Assembly (NCBI GenBank): GCA_023238725.1
Contig: CM041538.1
Location: 6,609,880-6,673,879 of the forward strand
Length of the DNA: 64,000 bases
Source of the DNA: Scortum barcoo
Lineage: Eukaryota > Chordata > Actinopteri > Centrarchiformes > Terapontidae
Reading direction: 5' to 3'
Below the pieces are notes generated by a model that did not search any database, was not told the DNA's origin, and saw nothing but the letters and a program-made list of their open reading frames with translations. Made by a program: the position numbers and the translations under genes. Shown here piece by piece: positions 38,917-50,700 of the stretch. The first letter of the stretch is position 1. Every line of letters begins with the position of its first letter.

Positions 38917-38950
<34 letters not shown>

Positions 38951-39261
38951 ATGAGGGATTTTTCATATTTCTGACTGAGTCCTGTGCAGCTATTGGTCAG
39001 CCCCCTTACTGTGAGTGTGTTTCCTGGCGCAAGTTGTGTCACGGCAGAACTCCCTTTGTAAGGAAGGAGAATCTGTTCAACACTCACGCACACACACTCA
39101 CGCACACTCATACAGCAGATTCCTGTCACTTGTTTTTGTTTCCTGGCTCCCCAGCTGCTCTGACCCTTCCCTCCCCTCTTTCTCCCTTTCTCTGCCCTCC
39201 TCGGTCCATTCCACTTCTCTCCTCTCCTCCCTGTGGTTGTGAGTGTGTTTTTGGGTGAACC

Positions 39262-42200
39262 ATGTGTTGTTCGGTGGGTTTCGCCAGGTCTCTGGGTCTG
39301 GCCCTGCTGCCTCTGGCCCTCTGCTGTATCCTGGCCAACCTGCTGCTGCTGTTTCCTATGGGAGAAACCACCTACACCGAGCAGAAACGCCTGGCCAGCT
39401 ACATCTGGTACTTTGGTGGACTAGGAGGAGGAGGACTGCTGGTGAGTAAAAACTGCACTCATGTTGTGATTAGATGATAAAGCCCTCTAGTTGGTAATTT
39501 ATTATATTTTCTATACTATAAGTTTTAGTAAGGTCAAAATATTCTGTTCCCTGGTTTTTCAGTTTTAATTCAGATTTCTGGAGATTGTGGTATCTCAACC
39601 AAATATTGGGTGTTGATCATGGAGGTGACATAGTTTGAAGAGTAACATTTTATTTTATCATCAGTGATTTGACTGCACTTGGACCAAACAAAGTATAGTG
39701 TGGTTGTCCTCTCTTCAAAATCTCAGCTTTAGTATCTTGGGATAACTTTCATCACATTCACAGTGACCTTCATCATTTTACTGAGTTTTTACGTTTGATC
39801 ATTTTTTAAGCCAATTAATTATCAAAGAGACATTTTTCTCAACATTTTCGACATTTAAAAATGTTTTAAATCTCTTAACATGATATATCATTTCCCACAT
39901 GGTGCACATCCTTCCATCCACTTTCTGCCAATTTAATGGGATTGCAGATGCAGCGGTGTGAGCCTTTTGTACAGACTAGGCATTTTACAGAGATTTAATA
40001 TTATATTTACCCAAAGAATCTGTATTTCTGTCAGATTTGCCATTTATTTCTATATGTTGACATGTGTTTGAAATGCATATAATAAGAGTGTACACATAAG
40101 TTGTACACAGTATAATTAGTACCATTATAGATAAGGTATTAAACTTTTGGTTTGATTGTGACAAATATTCAGCCAACTGAATAAAGACACTTTAAGGGTG
40201 TACAAATTTTGTTATCTAGGCAGCATCTCTCCAATAAATAATCTGACTGGATTATTTTACCTGGCAGAGAAAGCTAAAACAATGTGGATGACGCTAACAA
40301 AGGACACTGGTACCACGTGGTGGAACTCATCACTTTAATTTGCAGCAGTGAGAGAGCATCACTGAAGCCAAACGTAATGAGATTCACTTTAATTGTTTTC
40401 AGCAGTGTACGTAACAATTTTAACCTATTTAAGCCTAAATCAATGAGATGAGAGTCATGTGACACTAAAACTCATTGAGAGCACTTTTAAAGCCACTTTC
40501 ACTGAAAACTAGTATCTTCTCCCCTCCTCCCTTACTCAGTGGTAGTAGAGAAAGACGCTGGTACATGTAGATATAATGTGTGCTATTATGTATATAATTA
40601 TGTAAAGACTAATTTATGAATTTTAGGTTGCTTTTCTTGTCCTTGTTATCTGTATGCAGGACTCTTGGACTCTGAAAAACTACCTAAACGACCTAAAATC
40701 ATTAACTGTCAATTGTTTCCTGTCGGACACCATTCAGTCGGGGTGTGTTTGCGGTTGTTCACTGAGAACAATAGAGTGTTGTATGAATTCACAGTTAATC
40801 CGTCTGCTCTACATGCTGCTGATCTGATGGGTTTATGCTCCGACTGAGCAGAAAGGAGCTGTTCATTCAGTTTGGTTTTAAGGAGCAACAGAGGAGAGAC
40901 TGTATTTTCCCAGACAAGATTATACTTGTTGACCAGCAGAGCACTTACATAAAGCTTCACTTTCTAAAATATTTACATTTTTTGCAGTTTCTTTGCAGAT
41001 GAGAGTTAAAAAAATGCTGAAATTGATATTGTACCCTACCCTGGTAGATGAAAACATACACATGGCGAGCACATGCTCTTTTCCACTGTAATGTTTAGGC
41101 TAATAGTTTATGTCTCAGTCACTAATATTTGACTTTCTCATGGAGAAAATGTTCATTCCTGCATCAGTTTAGTGTAAAGCTGTCAAAACAAGCAAAACTT
41201 AAAAGCTTTGGACATTTTCAGCAGTTGATGAATCAGCACAGAAGTGGGAGAGCAAGCATTTCAGAACAGAGTAGGGCGCTGAACAATTAGCAGGGGAATT
41301 ATCGAGTCCATTCAAGTAATGAGAGGGAGAAGTACGAGCTTTAAAATGTTGACTTTGCATGCTATAAATGAGATTTCCTGCAGACTTTTCACAAATGACA
41401 TGTCAGCTATGGAGGAAGTGTTGAATTTGTGTTAACATCAATCAGCAGCAACAGCCAATGGGATCAGATGACGAAACAGGAAAGCTTCTGACTAGGACAT
41501 AATGATACATTTAAATTGGGTGAATTTCAAAATAAAGGCTTCTAGTATAAGCCTGTCTCAAATAATGGCCTGGATTTTGTTTGAGCTGAGGTGCATAAAG
41601 TCCTCACTAACTTTTTAGGAATACACAGTAGTTCATCTGTACACGTCTTTGTTGCATTTGTTATTATGAGGAAGAGCCTTTCTTCAAGCAGAGGGAACTA
41701 CCTCTCTGAATTTATGTGATTTTTTTTGTGTTGCTGTCCTTATTTTTTCCTCTTTGGACTTATACTTTATTTGTGGAAATGACAGAATAACTAAAGAGTC
41801 AAAGAGCAAACTGAATCCCTCTGAGATAAATCTATCTTTAGCTCCCTTCCTCTCCCTCGCTCTTCCTCCCTCCTTTTTCCGCTGTGCTCTTCTCTCTATT
41901 ATCAGTCTCTCTCTCTGCCTCTGCTAAAGGATAAGGCTTTAAGGAGGACATCCAGGATGTGTATGTTACGATGCCTATGATCTGTGTGTGTGAGTGTATG
42001 TGTGTGTGTCCTTGGGAACTTCCCGCCCTCTGTTAGGATGTGATACAAAGTCCTTGACTGCTGGGACAGAGACAACAGCACAGGAAAGAGGAGAAGAGGA
42101 ACAGGGGAGGGAGGGATAGTAAAAGAGCAGAACCCTGAAACAAACAGATGTCAGTATCTTGTCTCTTTCTTCTGCAGTTTTCTCGCAGCAAGGCCCTCCA

Positions 42201-45200
42201 CAGTGGACATAAGCTGTTGGCATACAGTACAGACTGCATTGTTTATGTGGCCAGTGCTCTTGTTTTAGCATTTGTATTATCAGTACTTTAGGACTTGGCA
42301 GATTAAACGTGATCTATGCTGGATATTTCTCCATCAAAATGCCATGTCCTGACTGAAATATTTCACCAACTCTCGGATGGATCGTCATTAATTTGACGTT
42401 GGTGACCTCCAAACTTTTTATTTGGCACAAACAAGAGGTCACAATGTTCACTTTTAGTTCACTTCAAAATATTTTTAAATCTAATGTCTCTGTAAACACA
42501 GCATGCTAAAAGGCTAAGGCTGTGTCCAAAACAGAAACCCCTGTGTCACTATAGACTTGTTTACTTCCTTGATGATGGGTCTTTTACATGATATAAACAA
42601 TACAAAATTTTTCTTAATGTGTAACATTTCTTTAAAAGACTCAAAACTGAATATAACAAGAACAAAAAAACGCTGTTCTTTTCTGTGTTTCCAGATGCTG
42701 ATTCCAGCTGTGGTCTTCATCACTCTGGGGAAATGTAGCTGCTGCTGGAATGAGAGCTTCATTGTAAGAGACTCACTAAACTATCCATAATGCTCTAATT
42801 CAGTTTCTCAAACAGTGGGGCAAGAGAGGCGGGGCCGCTCAACCCATTAGAAGAAGTTCACAGTAAAAAGTACAAAGTAAATGCAAATGTTATGCACTTT
42901 TCATCCCTTCTGATAAGCTAAAATATAAGCAATATTGTTGCAAATTTTGCACAAAAAAAAAAAAAAACAAATGTTAAAAAGTCATATACAGTGGTGCCTT
43001 GACTTACGAGTTTAATTAGTTTAATTCATAACTCATAATACTCGTATGTCAAATCAATTTTCCCCATTGAAATGAATTGAAATGCCATTAATCCGTTCCC
43101 GGACCCCCCCAAAAACACAAAAAAACAATTTTTTTGTTATATATTTTTAAATAAGAAAAATGTACTTAACAATAAAGAATATTGTATAAAATTAGTTTCG
43201 ATTTCGATAATTTCTTTTTTAATTCAATGCACATCATCCGCTTCTTCTTCTCAGCACTGTCCTTCGCACTCACTTTCTTCGGTCCCGTGGTCGGAAAAAC
43301 GTTTTGCAAAATACCTGAAAACACAAACGCAACACAACCCTGCTGCTTCACTGCGAGCTGCTCACTGTGGCGTTCACTGCACCAACTAACGGTGGGACAT
43401 CTGAAGCTTAATCGTAACTCGAGTTTTAGCTCAACTCAAAGAAAAAAATCGGCAGAGAGACGGCTCGTATCTCGAAAAACTCTTTAGTTGGGACACTCGT
43501 AAGTCAAGGTACCACTGTATAAAGGAATAAGCTGATGAAGCTGACAAGTGACCAATCTTTACAGTTTTAAAAGTTTTGAATCTTACTGTGTTAAGTCTAT
43601 AAAAATGCACATCCCAGTGAATCATTTGCACTTTTTTCTCTGTTTTGAGACTCACACAGACTGAGCAGTCTTGTTTAACTGTAAAAAATTGAGTTAATAA
43701 ACTGAACTTGAATTGTTTTAAGTTGTTGCAGATGTTATCTCAGCTCATTTTATTAATCTATTTTGATAATCAGGTGATTGTATGCAGATTGCTGGTGCAG
43801 CAACTCATACAGTGGTTTGTACAGATAAAGAAATAAATATTATCAGGTTCTCAATAGTATTTCAATTCAGGGGGCGTGAAAAATGTTCTGTCCCCTAGGG
43901 GGGCATGACAGAAAATAACTGAGAACCACTGCTCTAATTCTACAGGAGGGTGACACTGATGCTAAGCTAATGCTATCATATAACTTCACGAATTCATGAA
44001 CTGTTTTTCTTTCTGTAAGTGTGTTGCTGTTTTCATTAAATCAATATATTTATTTTTTTGGCTCAAAAGTGACTTTCAACCCTTGTAACTCTTCACAGTG
44101 TTCTTATTTTCCTCCTTTTTCTTGGAGAATAATACTGTACAGTTGTCATTAAGCCAGCTAACACTGTGTCCTTATGAGGAGGAATGCTAATGCTAATCCA
44201 GCAGTGACAATTCAACAAGGGTCCCATTGTTAGTTAACACTCAACAAAGTAAGCTTGGCACACACCACTCAAGCCACATGCACAGCTGCAATTGTGTGTG
44301 TGTGTGCATGTAGCAGCTGCCTCTGTCTCTATCTATGAAATGCATACATAGAACAGTTTATATTAATACACACAGTCACAAAAGGCATCTGACCACGTGC
44401 AAACTCTTCTTTAAAATAATCTTTTGTGTCTGTCTTTCTCTCCAGATGTGCGGGTCAGTGTTGGCAGCTGTGATTGGCCTGGTGGGGTCTGGCTACTGCT
44501 TTGTCATATCAGGGTTTGCCTTGCTTCAGGGTCCCCAGTGCTTCACCTCTTTTGGATGGACCTACCCCTTTGCAGACCAGGGGGGCAGGTAGGGAGATAC
44601 ATTGCTGTGTGTGTGGTGTAGAAACACATGAAGATGTGTGTATGGTATGCAGTATATATGCTGTGTCCTGTAGGTCTGCAATTAACGATTAATTTTCAAA
44701 GAAGTGAGAAGTGAGTCACATTTGAGAAAGAGGAACCAGTGAATTTTCAGCAGTGTTGCTTCATAAATAACATGATTAATCATTTATCAGAACTGTCGTT
44801 GTTTAATCAGTAAACTTCTCAGTAAGTCAGTCATTTCAGCTATGATTTGTTCTTAAAGATTATTAATGTGATAGGAAGATTTAACATTCACAATAAAGGT
44901 TTTGTACAAACACTAGAACTCTCTCTTTCTTATGCAGCTGGTTTAATAATTTAAGTGCCTGGTGTCTTCATTGAATCCAGTGCCAATCATTGACCTCACT
45001 CTGACTGTGACTGATCCTCTGTTGATCTCTTTCTGTGTGTGCGTGTGTGTGTGTCTCAGGTATCTCCTACAACCAGAGACCTGGTCGCGGTGTCTTCAGC
45101 CGGTTCATATCGTAGAGTGGAACGTGACGCTGCTGTGTGTGCTGCTGGGCCTGGCTGTGCTGGAGTTCATCATCTGTCTCCTACAGCTGGGAAACGGTTT

Positions 45201-45258
45201 AGTCAACGCCGTCTGCCGGCCCTGTTGCTACAAGCAGGAGTATAGTCTTAATGCTTAG
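39262..45258 (+). CDS. tm4sf1: tm4sf1/tm4sf18-like, transmembrane 4 L6 family member
   Basis: Four plus-strand exons: 39262-39441, 42695-42763, 44446-44588, 45060-45258, phases 0, 0 and 2, same architecture as tm4sf4 on the other strand; 196 residues. TM1 carries LPLALCCILANLLLLFPMGE, and TM2 starts at SYIWYFGGLGGGGLL. The short second exon (23 codons against 30 in tm4sf4) gives a reduced cytoplasmic cysteine loop (GKCSCCWNESF). Exon 3 has TM3 (SGYCFVISGFALLQGPQC). Exon 4 has ETWSRCLQPVHIVEWNVTLL, with a sequon in NVT, TM4, and the tail CCYKQEYSLNA. HIVEWNV, GETxY and GGGLL favour TM4SF1, whereas in fish the cp neighbour is often called tm4sf18; the symbol is tentative. In human, CP, TM4SF18, TM4SF1 and TM4SF4 are consecutive, matching this locus. 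The exon 4 acceptor is preceded by a GT-repeat tract. Polyadenylation candidate at 46472. Confidence 0.88.
42989..43517 (-). mobile_element. pogo/Tigger-like derivative (about 530 bp) with a transposase N-terminal remnant
   Basis: Ends CAGTGGTGCCTTGACTTACG and CGTAAGTCAAGGTACCACTG form terminal inverted repeats flanked by TA (42987-42988, 43518-43519). Inside, the minus strand at about 43166-43351 encodes GPKKVSAKDSAEKKKRMMCI followed by ELKKK, matching the beginning of Tigger-type transposases. The rest of the transposase is absent. It is an internally deleted, non-autonomous copy in intron 2 of the tm4sf1-like gene. Confidence 0.85.
44672..44860 (+). repeat. Degenerate teleost interspersed repeat (copy 4) in intron 3 of the tm4sf1-like gene
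   Basis: Begins GTCTGCAATTAACGATTAATTTTC, like the copy at 17146, and ends near AGCTATGATTTG. Short and diverged. Confidence 0.4.
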
Positions 45259-46471
45259 ATAAATACACACCCATATGTAGATACACCTGCAGAGGCACAA
45301 GTATGTGCACACATAAAAATTCACACAGTCAACATGTATGTAATGGACACTTGCATATGCAGAACTCTGCACACACAACCTCAATGCCCAGGGCATTGGC
45401 TGTGTGTGAGTACAATGCAACTTTTCTACTTAAACACATTTCCACCTGCAGTATCATGGACGCCTGAGAGCCATGTCAGTGTAAACATTATAAACATGAT
45501 ATTTTCAAGTGGCAAAAATCAATATGAAGTCACTGATAAGTTTGAGTTTTTGTGGTGCAGCAAGTCTCAACATGTCTAAGACAACAGGTTATTAGTCTAT
45601 ATTAACATAGATGTATATGTGTGTGCGTCATGAATACTGCCTAGAAACATAGAAAAAGGATGCAGTTTACTTTTGCAATTTACTGGTGAAAGGAGGCTAA
45701 TCAGACACACATGTACAAATAGCAAAGACAAAGTTGAGCATCCTTGATAATAATAATAATAATAATATTAGATATACAGGATTGTAGGTTTCACAGAAGT
45801 AATTGTGCAGTTGTCACATAACAGTGTAAAATATAGAAAACAGAAACGTCCATGTGCCTCATTTGTTTTCTTTTAAAGGAGACAGAGAAATGTATTTTTA
45901 CACTCGAGTGACAACTGTTTACTTACCTCATAAAATCTATGTCCTTAATGCCAAGGTCACTCACTTTCTTTATTATCAGTATTTACTGTATATTGTTATA
46001 CCTTCATATACCCAACAACTACAGTACACCTTTTATTGCATATACAAATTTTACAAATGAAATCATTGTCACTACACTAGTACATGAAAGATGGCCACAC
46101 ACAATGATAGAAATTCCATGAGCACTTGTGTACATTTCACTGTCATTATTGATGGTGTCCATGCAAGAAGAGATGCACGTTTCCATTATTTTAGTTGTTC
46201 ATCAGTGTCTCAACTGACCTGATTATCTCGATGCACCAGGAAGTGTTTTTTCTGTTCAGTTTTATTCACGTGGTTCCAACATTCATACACTGTGTTGGAT
46301 CACTGAAGGACTACGAGCAGATTATGTGTGTGTTTGTACATTTGTTTTCATTTTCAGAGCATTTTATTGTAAATTGTTTCTTTGCATATTTCGGATGCTA
46401 GATCAGTGTTAACTGACATTTTATATATATTTTAGTGACATATTTTTATAATGTATGTTTGTGCTGCCTTG

Positions 46472-46477
46472 AATAAA
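46472..46477 (+). terminator. Polyadenylation signal candidate for the tm4sf1-like gene
   Basis: AATAAA followed by an A run, about 1.2 kb after the stop. Motif match only. Confidence 0.45.
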
Positions 46478-47592
46478 AAAAACCCAACTATTTCCATTGT
46501 AAGTATCCAGTGAGTCATTCAGTTGAAGCTGATTGTACAGCTGATTTTTGTTCACCCAGAAAAACAGGTCGAAAACAGGAATTACACTCAGTGCTAAAGT
46601 ACCCTGGCTGAAGAATCTCTGACATCTTTGGATAGATGTAGATGTGTGCGTGTATGCATGTTTAACTCCCCTCCTGCACCCCCCCAAACTCTTCCTGTAA
46701 ATGAATGTTTGGATAAACATATTTGATATCCTCTTTTTAGCTTAACATTATTACTTTTGGCCTCACTCACTCTTACAGAAGAAGACGGTGTCTGACACAA
46801 ATGCAATATTGGCTTATGTGTAATAGGTCAAAATGTCAGTTTGCCTATGTGTGTGTATGCAGCCTTCTCTGCGTGTTGTAATGTACAAAAGTTTCTGAGC
46901 TGGAGTTTCCAGTATTGCCTGTTATTGATCTATACCAGGACTCAGACTTACTGAATGTGGCCTTCAGCTCTGGGAACCAAGCTCATTTCAATAATATAAG
47001 TGATTTTTCAGAATATGAAACTAAATCTTATAAGTCCCTACTGCATCCTAATGTGGCTGTGGGGAGATTAGTCAATTTGCTTTTGAAAGAATAATATAAA
47101 ATTGCTTTATAAACCTTAGAAAATGATAAACCAGCCACGAAGGGAGAATTAATTGGTCTTAATTTACTTAAGAGGTAGATGGAAGTTACTCATATTAGTA
47201 TTAAAGTAATCAAACTACTTGCTTGGTTAGACATGATGATATAGGTATTTCACTGTGAAAAATGCAAATTTAAGTGAGTCAGTGCCTTTCCCAACTTTTT
47301 TGTAGTCAATATTGGGCAGCAGTATTGACTGGATCAAAAGTCAGAATGTTTTACTGGTACAGATTTTCTATATTCCTCCTAAAAGGAGATAAATCACATG
47401 AAGTCTGATGTAAGTAAATCTGATCCCTTCATGTTTGGACAATCAAATATGAATGATGCAGAGTAAATCATGTTCTGCTCTTATGCAAGTCCAACTTTAG
47501 ATCAAATAGGAAGGTTGGCCCAGACCCTGTCTGTTGGTCAGAGACCCCTTTATCTTGATTTGATGTTCCTAGCTGTCAGTCACCTGGGTGAC

Positions 47593-47599
47593 TATAAAG
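47593..47599 (+). promoter_or_regulatory. TATA-box candidate for cp
   Basis: TATAAAG lies 172 bases upstream of the cp start codon, which would allow a leader of roughly 140 bases. Motif match only; no other core element was identified. Confidence 0.3.
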
Positions 47600-47770
47600 A
47601 CACACAGAGAGGGTCTAAGGTCGTCAGACTGGTAAACAGCTGTCTGCCCCGCTTGTCTTTATCATCATCAGTCGCTGGATCACTGAAAACGAATACGGGC
47701 TCATCTTCTTCCTTGGCTGTTTTTTTTTCTAGACTTACAGTTGGTGAGGAGCCAGTGCTAAGTCTTCAAA

Positions 47771-50700
47771 ATGCACCGGTCGGGGTTTAGAGGAGTGTTG
47801 CTGTTGTGTTTGGCAGCAGTGTGTGTATCTGGGATGAGGCGAGAGTATTTTCTCAGGATAGAAGAGGTGTCTTGGAACTACGCCCCAACTGGGATGAACG
47901 TCATTCAAAACCGCACTCTGCAGGAGGATGAGTAAGTATAAGCACACTACATTGTTTTGATTATGTCGGAGTTAATGAGTCAGCACTGGAGCTCATCCAG
48001 TGTTGGTACCAAGAGACAATATATCTCCTATACTGGCCTTCCTTTAAATGTAAAAAAATAATAATAAAAAAAATTACATTTTAAGCTGTTAAACAGTGTC
48101 TATAATATTAACAATTGCAATTTCCAATCTTAGCTCCTACTCCACCTTTCTCAGTGATTCCAGTAATTGCCTCCATACTCATCAGACATACTGACCAGTT
48201 ACTGCTGTACACTGCATGCTTTAAATCCAATTCAGCTGTTACCCCTCACTTTCAAGTCTTCCCCATGTGCTGCAATTTTCAAGCCTTGTGTATTTGCAAC
48301 AGTTTTTAGTCTACACTGATATTACTTGGACCATGCATCCCTAAAATGTCAACTCTTGATGACACATGAAACATAGCCTTATTTTCAGCTGTGACAATGT
48401 ATACTACTGTATACTGTATACAGCTACTCCAGTGGGTTTCTGGGTGCCTTTCACATTTTTATATTTACCTGTGTAGCTATTTCATTTGAATTACTTATTA
48501 CCTTTCTGTAAAAGCACTTTGGTCCGCATGCCTTAAAAAAAAAGATTACAGCTCATACATGCAGAGTGGTAGATGGTCAAATATTGGTTACACACTGACA
48601 CGAAACAGCACATACGCATTAAGCCAGCAAAACACAACACTGTCTGACAAAGTGCTGTCTGACAAATACAAAATCACAATAATTATTAATCTCTATAGAT
48701 GAAAAAAAATTGAAAAATTAAAAAATGAAGAAAAAAATTCAGTTATCTAAATAATGGAGACTAAATGTAGTCAGGTCAGAATTAAAGAAGTAGGAACAAG
48801 GCAGCAGTGTTTGGGTACCTTGCTCTTTTTGTTTGTGAAGCTTATTGCATAAATTCATAAAGGTGCATGTGTCTGCTGATAAATGCCTATTTTATATAAT
48901 CTAGTCAATAAAAATCTTTCTCCTACAGACATGCTTTGAACTAATTCATAGAAGATATTTTGACATGTCATAGAAGGAAGGGCATGGGTGTAAATAATAC
49001 AATTAATGGTATTGTGGTTGCTGACACACTGGCATGGCTTACTGAGGCACTTGAATAGAACATATCCATTTTTCCAAAACTACATCATGATTACTATGTT
49101 TTTTTAGTGACTTTGGCCAAATACAGGTTTTCGAAAAAATATTTCAATCAATAATCCTTTTTTGACTGGATCTCTCTGTAGAGAAGCATCAGTCTTTTTA
49201 AAGAGAGGCCCCCAGCGCATCGGCCCCACCTACAAGAAGGCTGTGTATAAGCAATACAGCGACGCCACCTACAGGACAGAGGTGGCAAAGGCGGAGTGGC
49301 TGGGCTACCTGGGACCCCTGCTGATGGCCGAGGAGGGGGACACAGTGATCGTCCATCTGAAGAACGCAGCATCCAGACCTTTCAGCATCCACCCGCACGG
49401 ACTGAACTACACAAAGGGCAACGAGGGTGAGGAATTGACGAAGTGATGCAAAAATTAGTGCACACTTAACAGACTGACAGACACAAGAACACAAACGCTG
49501 AGTGACACATCTGTCCCCTCAGGAGCCCTATACCCAGACGGTACTGGTCCAGAGCTGAAGCGTGATGACTCAGTGGCTGCTGGTGCGATGGTGACATATG
49601 ACTGGACCCTCCCAGAGTCCCACAGCCCAACACCACAGGACAGCAATTGCCTGACCAGATTCTACCACTCCCACGTCAGCCCACCAAAAGACATCAACTC
49701 AGGACTGATAGGACCCCTCATCATCTGTAAGAGAGGTACTGGAACTGTTTTATCTTATTCAGTGGCGTGAGTAATTACATTTATTTAAGAACTGTACTGT
49801 ACTGTGCAATCTTGAGGAACTTTTCTATTTCTGGCTGCTACATTCTTTTTCATACTTTTTACTCAACTAAATCCATATGACATGCTCTTGTAGAATATGA
49901 TGCACTGTTATATATGAAAATAAGTAGATCAAAAGAGTAGCACCATGACCAGTTAGAACATTAAAATGCTGTTTACATGTTGATCCATCAGCAATAACAA
50001 TGATTAATATAATATTACAATACTAACACTAGTAGATGCCATCCTGCTCCATTATGATTACCTTTATTTTCAATACTTTCAAGGCTTGTAAGTAATACAA
50101 GTATTTACTTCCAGTAATGGGTTTTTCTACTTTACCTAAATGATCTGAATATTTCTTCCACAGATGATTTTACATTTTGACTTTTTTTAAAAGGCTGTAT
50201 CGTTCAACAACGACTGGTTGATCAAAAAAGAAAAAAACAAAATCAATTCACTGGGCACTGTTTTACTATTTTCTAGCCTAGCCATGTAGACTCTAATACA
50301 TCTGTGCATGTAGGGTCAGGAAGACCACATTTGTCATTTTGAGACCAACATGGATAAAAGTATCTTTTTTGATACACACCCCCACAGTGATTCATGTATA
50401 TTAATAGGTAAACAAGAAGCAATATCAGTTGTAGCTACTTGAAATTAATTTGTTACAGTAAGTTTGAATGATTAATGTAAAAAAAGAATAACATGTTGAG
50501 GAATTCATTTAACACTTACGGGTCCTAAATACAACATTTGGAACATCAGTACAGCAACAACAACAACAATATAAACAACAATTCCTGTCAAGATATAATG
50601 GAGTAATGGCATCTTGGAAGAAGTGATCTGAGCTTTCCTGCTCTTTGTTTTGAAGCTGCGACGGATGTGCGTGCAAAGAAAGCCACCTCCCACTCAGCAA

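Larger units (their letters stand above)
34449..39261. other. Intergenic region, pseudogene to tm4sf1-like gene
   Basis: Contains the Tc1 fragment (34748-35472), AT-rich unique DNA, a long unexplained open frame on the minus strand (37772-38428), a CA microsatellite at about 38900-38948 and a pyrimidine-rich leader just before 39262. No recognisable gene otherwise. Confidence 0.5.
45259..47770. other. tm4sf1-like 3' region and cp upstream region
   Basis: Probable 3' UTR to an AATAAA at 46472-46477, a short TAA repeat near 45747, then AT-rich DNA. No further exon was seen. The cp promoter should lie in the last few hundred bases. Confidence 0.5.

Noticed and set aside
43182..43487. 101-codon plus-strand frame
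   Set aside because: Antisense of the Tigger transposase remnant; the minus strand carries the recognisable peptide.
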